Of a DNA stretch of 7,168 bases, positions 6,628-7,168 are shown piece by piece. A program made the position numbers and the translations under genes. The DNA comes from Lysobacterales bacterium (lineage in GTDB: Bacteria > Pseudomonadota > Gammaproteobacteria > Xanthomonadales > SZUA-36). The DNA is taken from the NCBI GenBank assembly GCA_030637665.1, contig DAOWGA010000226.1, positions 1 through 7,168 on the forward strand. The letters are read 5' to 3'. Numbering within the stretch: the first letter of the stretch is position 1; every line of letters starts with the position of its first letter. The notes beneath the pieces were generated by a model. The model saw only the letters and a list, made by a program, of their open reading frames with translations. It ran no database searches and was not told where the DNA came from.

Positions 6628-7168
6628 ATGTCAGTCGTTTGGAGTTGCAATGAGTGGGATCAACTTGAAGAAGTGATTGTGGGAAATCCGTTGCGTGCGC
6701 GATTTCCTACAGCAGACCGAAGTACCCAACTGGCGGAATTTCCCGACCGTTCATTGGAAGAAATACCGCAAGGCCCTTTTCCACAGCAGATCATTGAAGA
6801 GACCGAAGAGGATTTGAACGCATTTGTCGAAGTCCTGGAAGGATTGGGTATTACCGTCAAACGCCCGGAGACATGGCCGCACGAGTCTAAATTTTCCACC
6901 ATCCATTGGGAATCTGAGGGCTACTACAATTATTGCCCCCGCGACATCATGCTGGTCATCGGCGATCACATTATCGAGACACCCAATGTAATACGCAGCC
7001 GCTCCCAGGAAACTTTCAGCTATCGCACGATGATGGTTGAATATTTAAAGTCAGGCGCAAAATGGTACAGCGCACCCAAACCCATGCTTTTAGACTCGCT
7101 GTTTGAGGTTGATCTGGATAAGCCCACACCACGTAACGATGAACCGGCTTTTGATGCAGCAAACATCC
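6628..7168 (+). CDS. Arginine:glycine-type amidinotransferase, N-terminal part (runs off the window)
   Basis: The first 180 codons of an enzyme that transfers the amidino group of arginine to an amine, giving a guanidino product and ornithine. It is similar to glycine amidinotransferase (GATM) along its length: CNEWDQLEEVIVGNP (7-21) matches the family's N-terminal NEWDPLEEVIVG, CPRDIMLVIG (103-112) carries the Asp of the substrate pocket, IIETPNVIRSRSQE (115-128) matches IIEAPMAWRSR, and GAKWYSAPKP (143-152) matches GAKWTTAPKP. EPAFDAAN (172-179) holds the Asp of the catalytic triad. The catalytic His and Cys should lie beyond the window edge. The ATG has AAGGA (6613-6617) ten bases upstream. 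It is in frame with the stopped small frame before it, seven codons after that stop. Bacterial relatives include the aminocyclitol-phosphate enzyme StrB1 and the cyanotoxin enzymes CyrA and SxtG, so the acceptor may not be glycine. The fold assignment is firm; the substrate is not known. Confidence 0.88.
   Translation, partial: MSVVWSCNEWDQLEEVIVGNPLRARFPTADRSTQLAEFPDRSLEEIPQGPFPQQIIEETEEDLNAFVEVLEGLGITVKRPETWPHESKFSTIHWESEGYYNYCPRDIMLVIGDHIIETPNVIRSRSQETFSYRTMMVEYLKSGAKWYSAPKPMLLDSLFEVDLDKPTPRNDEPAFDAANI

Overview
The window looks like a bacterial accessory locus. It has moderate-to-high GC, closely packed genes, Shine-Dalgarno-type starts and an inner-membrane/periplasmic protein pair. The style suits a Gram-negative proteobacterium, possibly a gammaproteobacterium, but no taxonomic marker gene is present and this is only an impression. 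I see no tRNA, rRNA, CRISPR array, insertion sequence or integrase.

Layout. Positions 1-12 appear to hold the first four codons of a leftward gene whose body lies outside the window. Positions 155-2485 (minus) encode a large, divergent transketolase-like thiamine-diphosphate enzyme of 776 residues. A divergent intergenic region (2486-2778) carries a good minus-strand promoter candidate for it. To the right, on the plus strand, are a multi-membrane-span GT39/ArnT-like glycosyltransferase (2779-4437) and, 38 bases later, an LTA-synthase-like membrane protein of the alkaline phosphatase/sulfatase fold (4476-6266). After a short gap comes a small reading frame whose last 24 codons resemble the N-terminus of a cysteine-synthase-type PLP enzyme and then stop (6391-6606). 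Directly after it, in the same frame, an arginine:glycine-type amidinotransferase starts at 6628 and runs off the right edge.

How the genes may work together. The glycosyltransferase and the LtaS-like protein form a likely two-gene unit for modifying an envelope glycan or lipid-linked glycan on the periplasmic side: one would transfer a sugar from a polyprenyl-phosphate donor, the other a phospho-alcohol group or similar. The amidinotransferase would move an amidino group from arginine to an amine, giving a guanidino product. The transketolase-like enzyme keeps nearly all the catalytic and sugar-phosphate-binding residues of transketolase, but has Glu in place of the metal-binding Asp and about 110 extra residues, so it is probably a specialised paralogue. 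A joint pathway, such as a guanidinylated envelope glycan or a guanidino natural product, is an inference from proximity and is not demonstrated here.

The points most worth a second look are the Gln-for-His change in the LtaS-like metal site, the truncated cysteine-synthase-like start ahead of the amidinotransferase, and the divergent transketolase.
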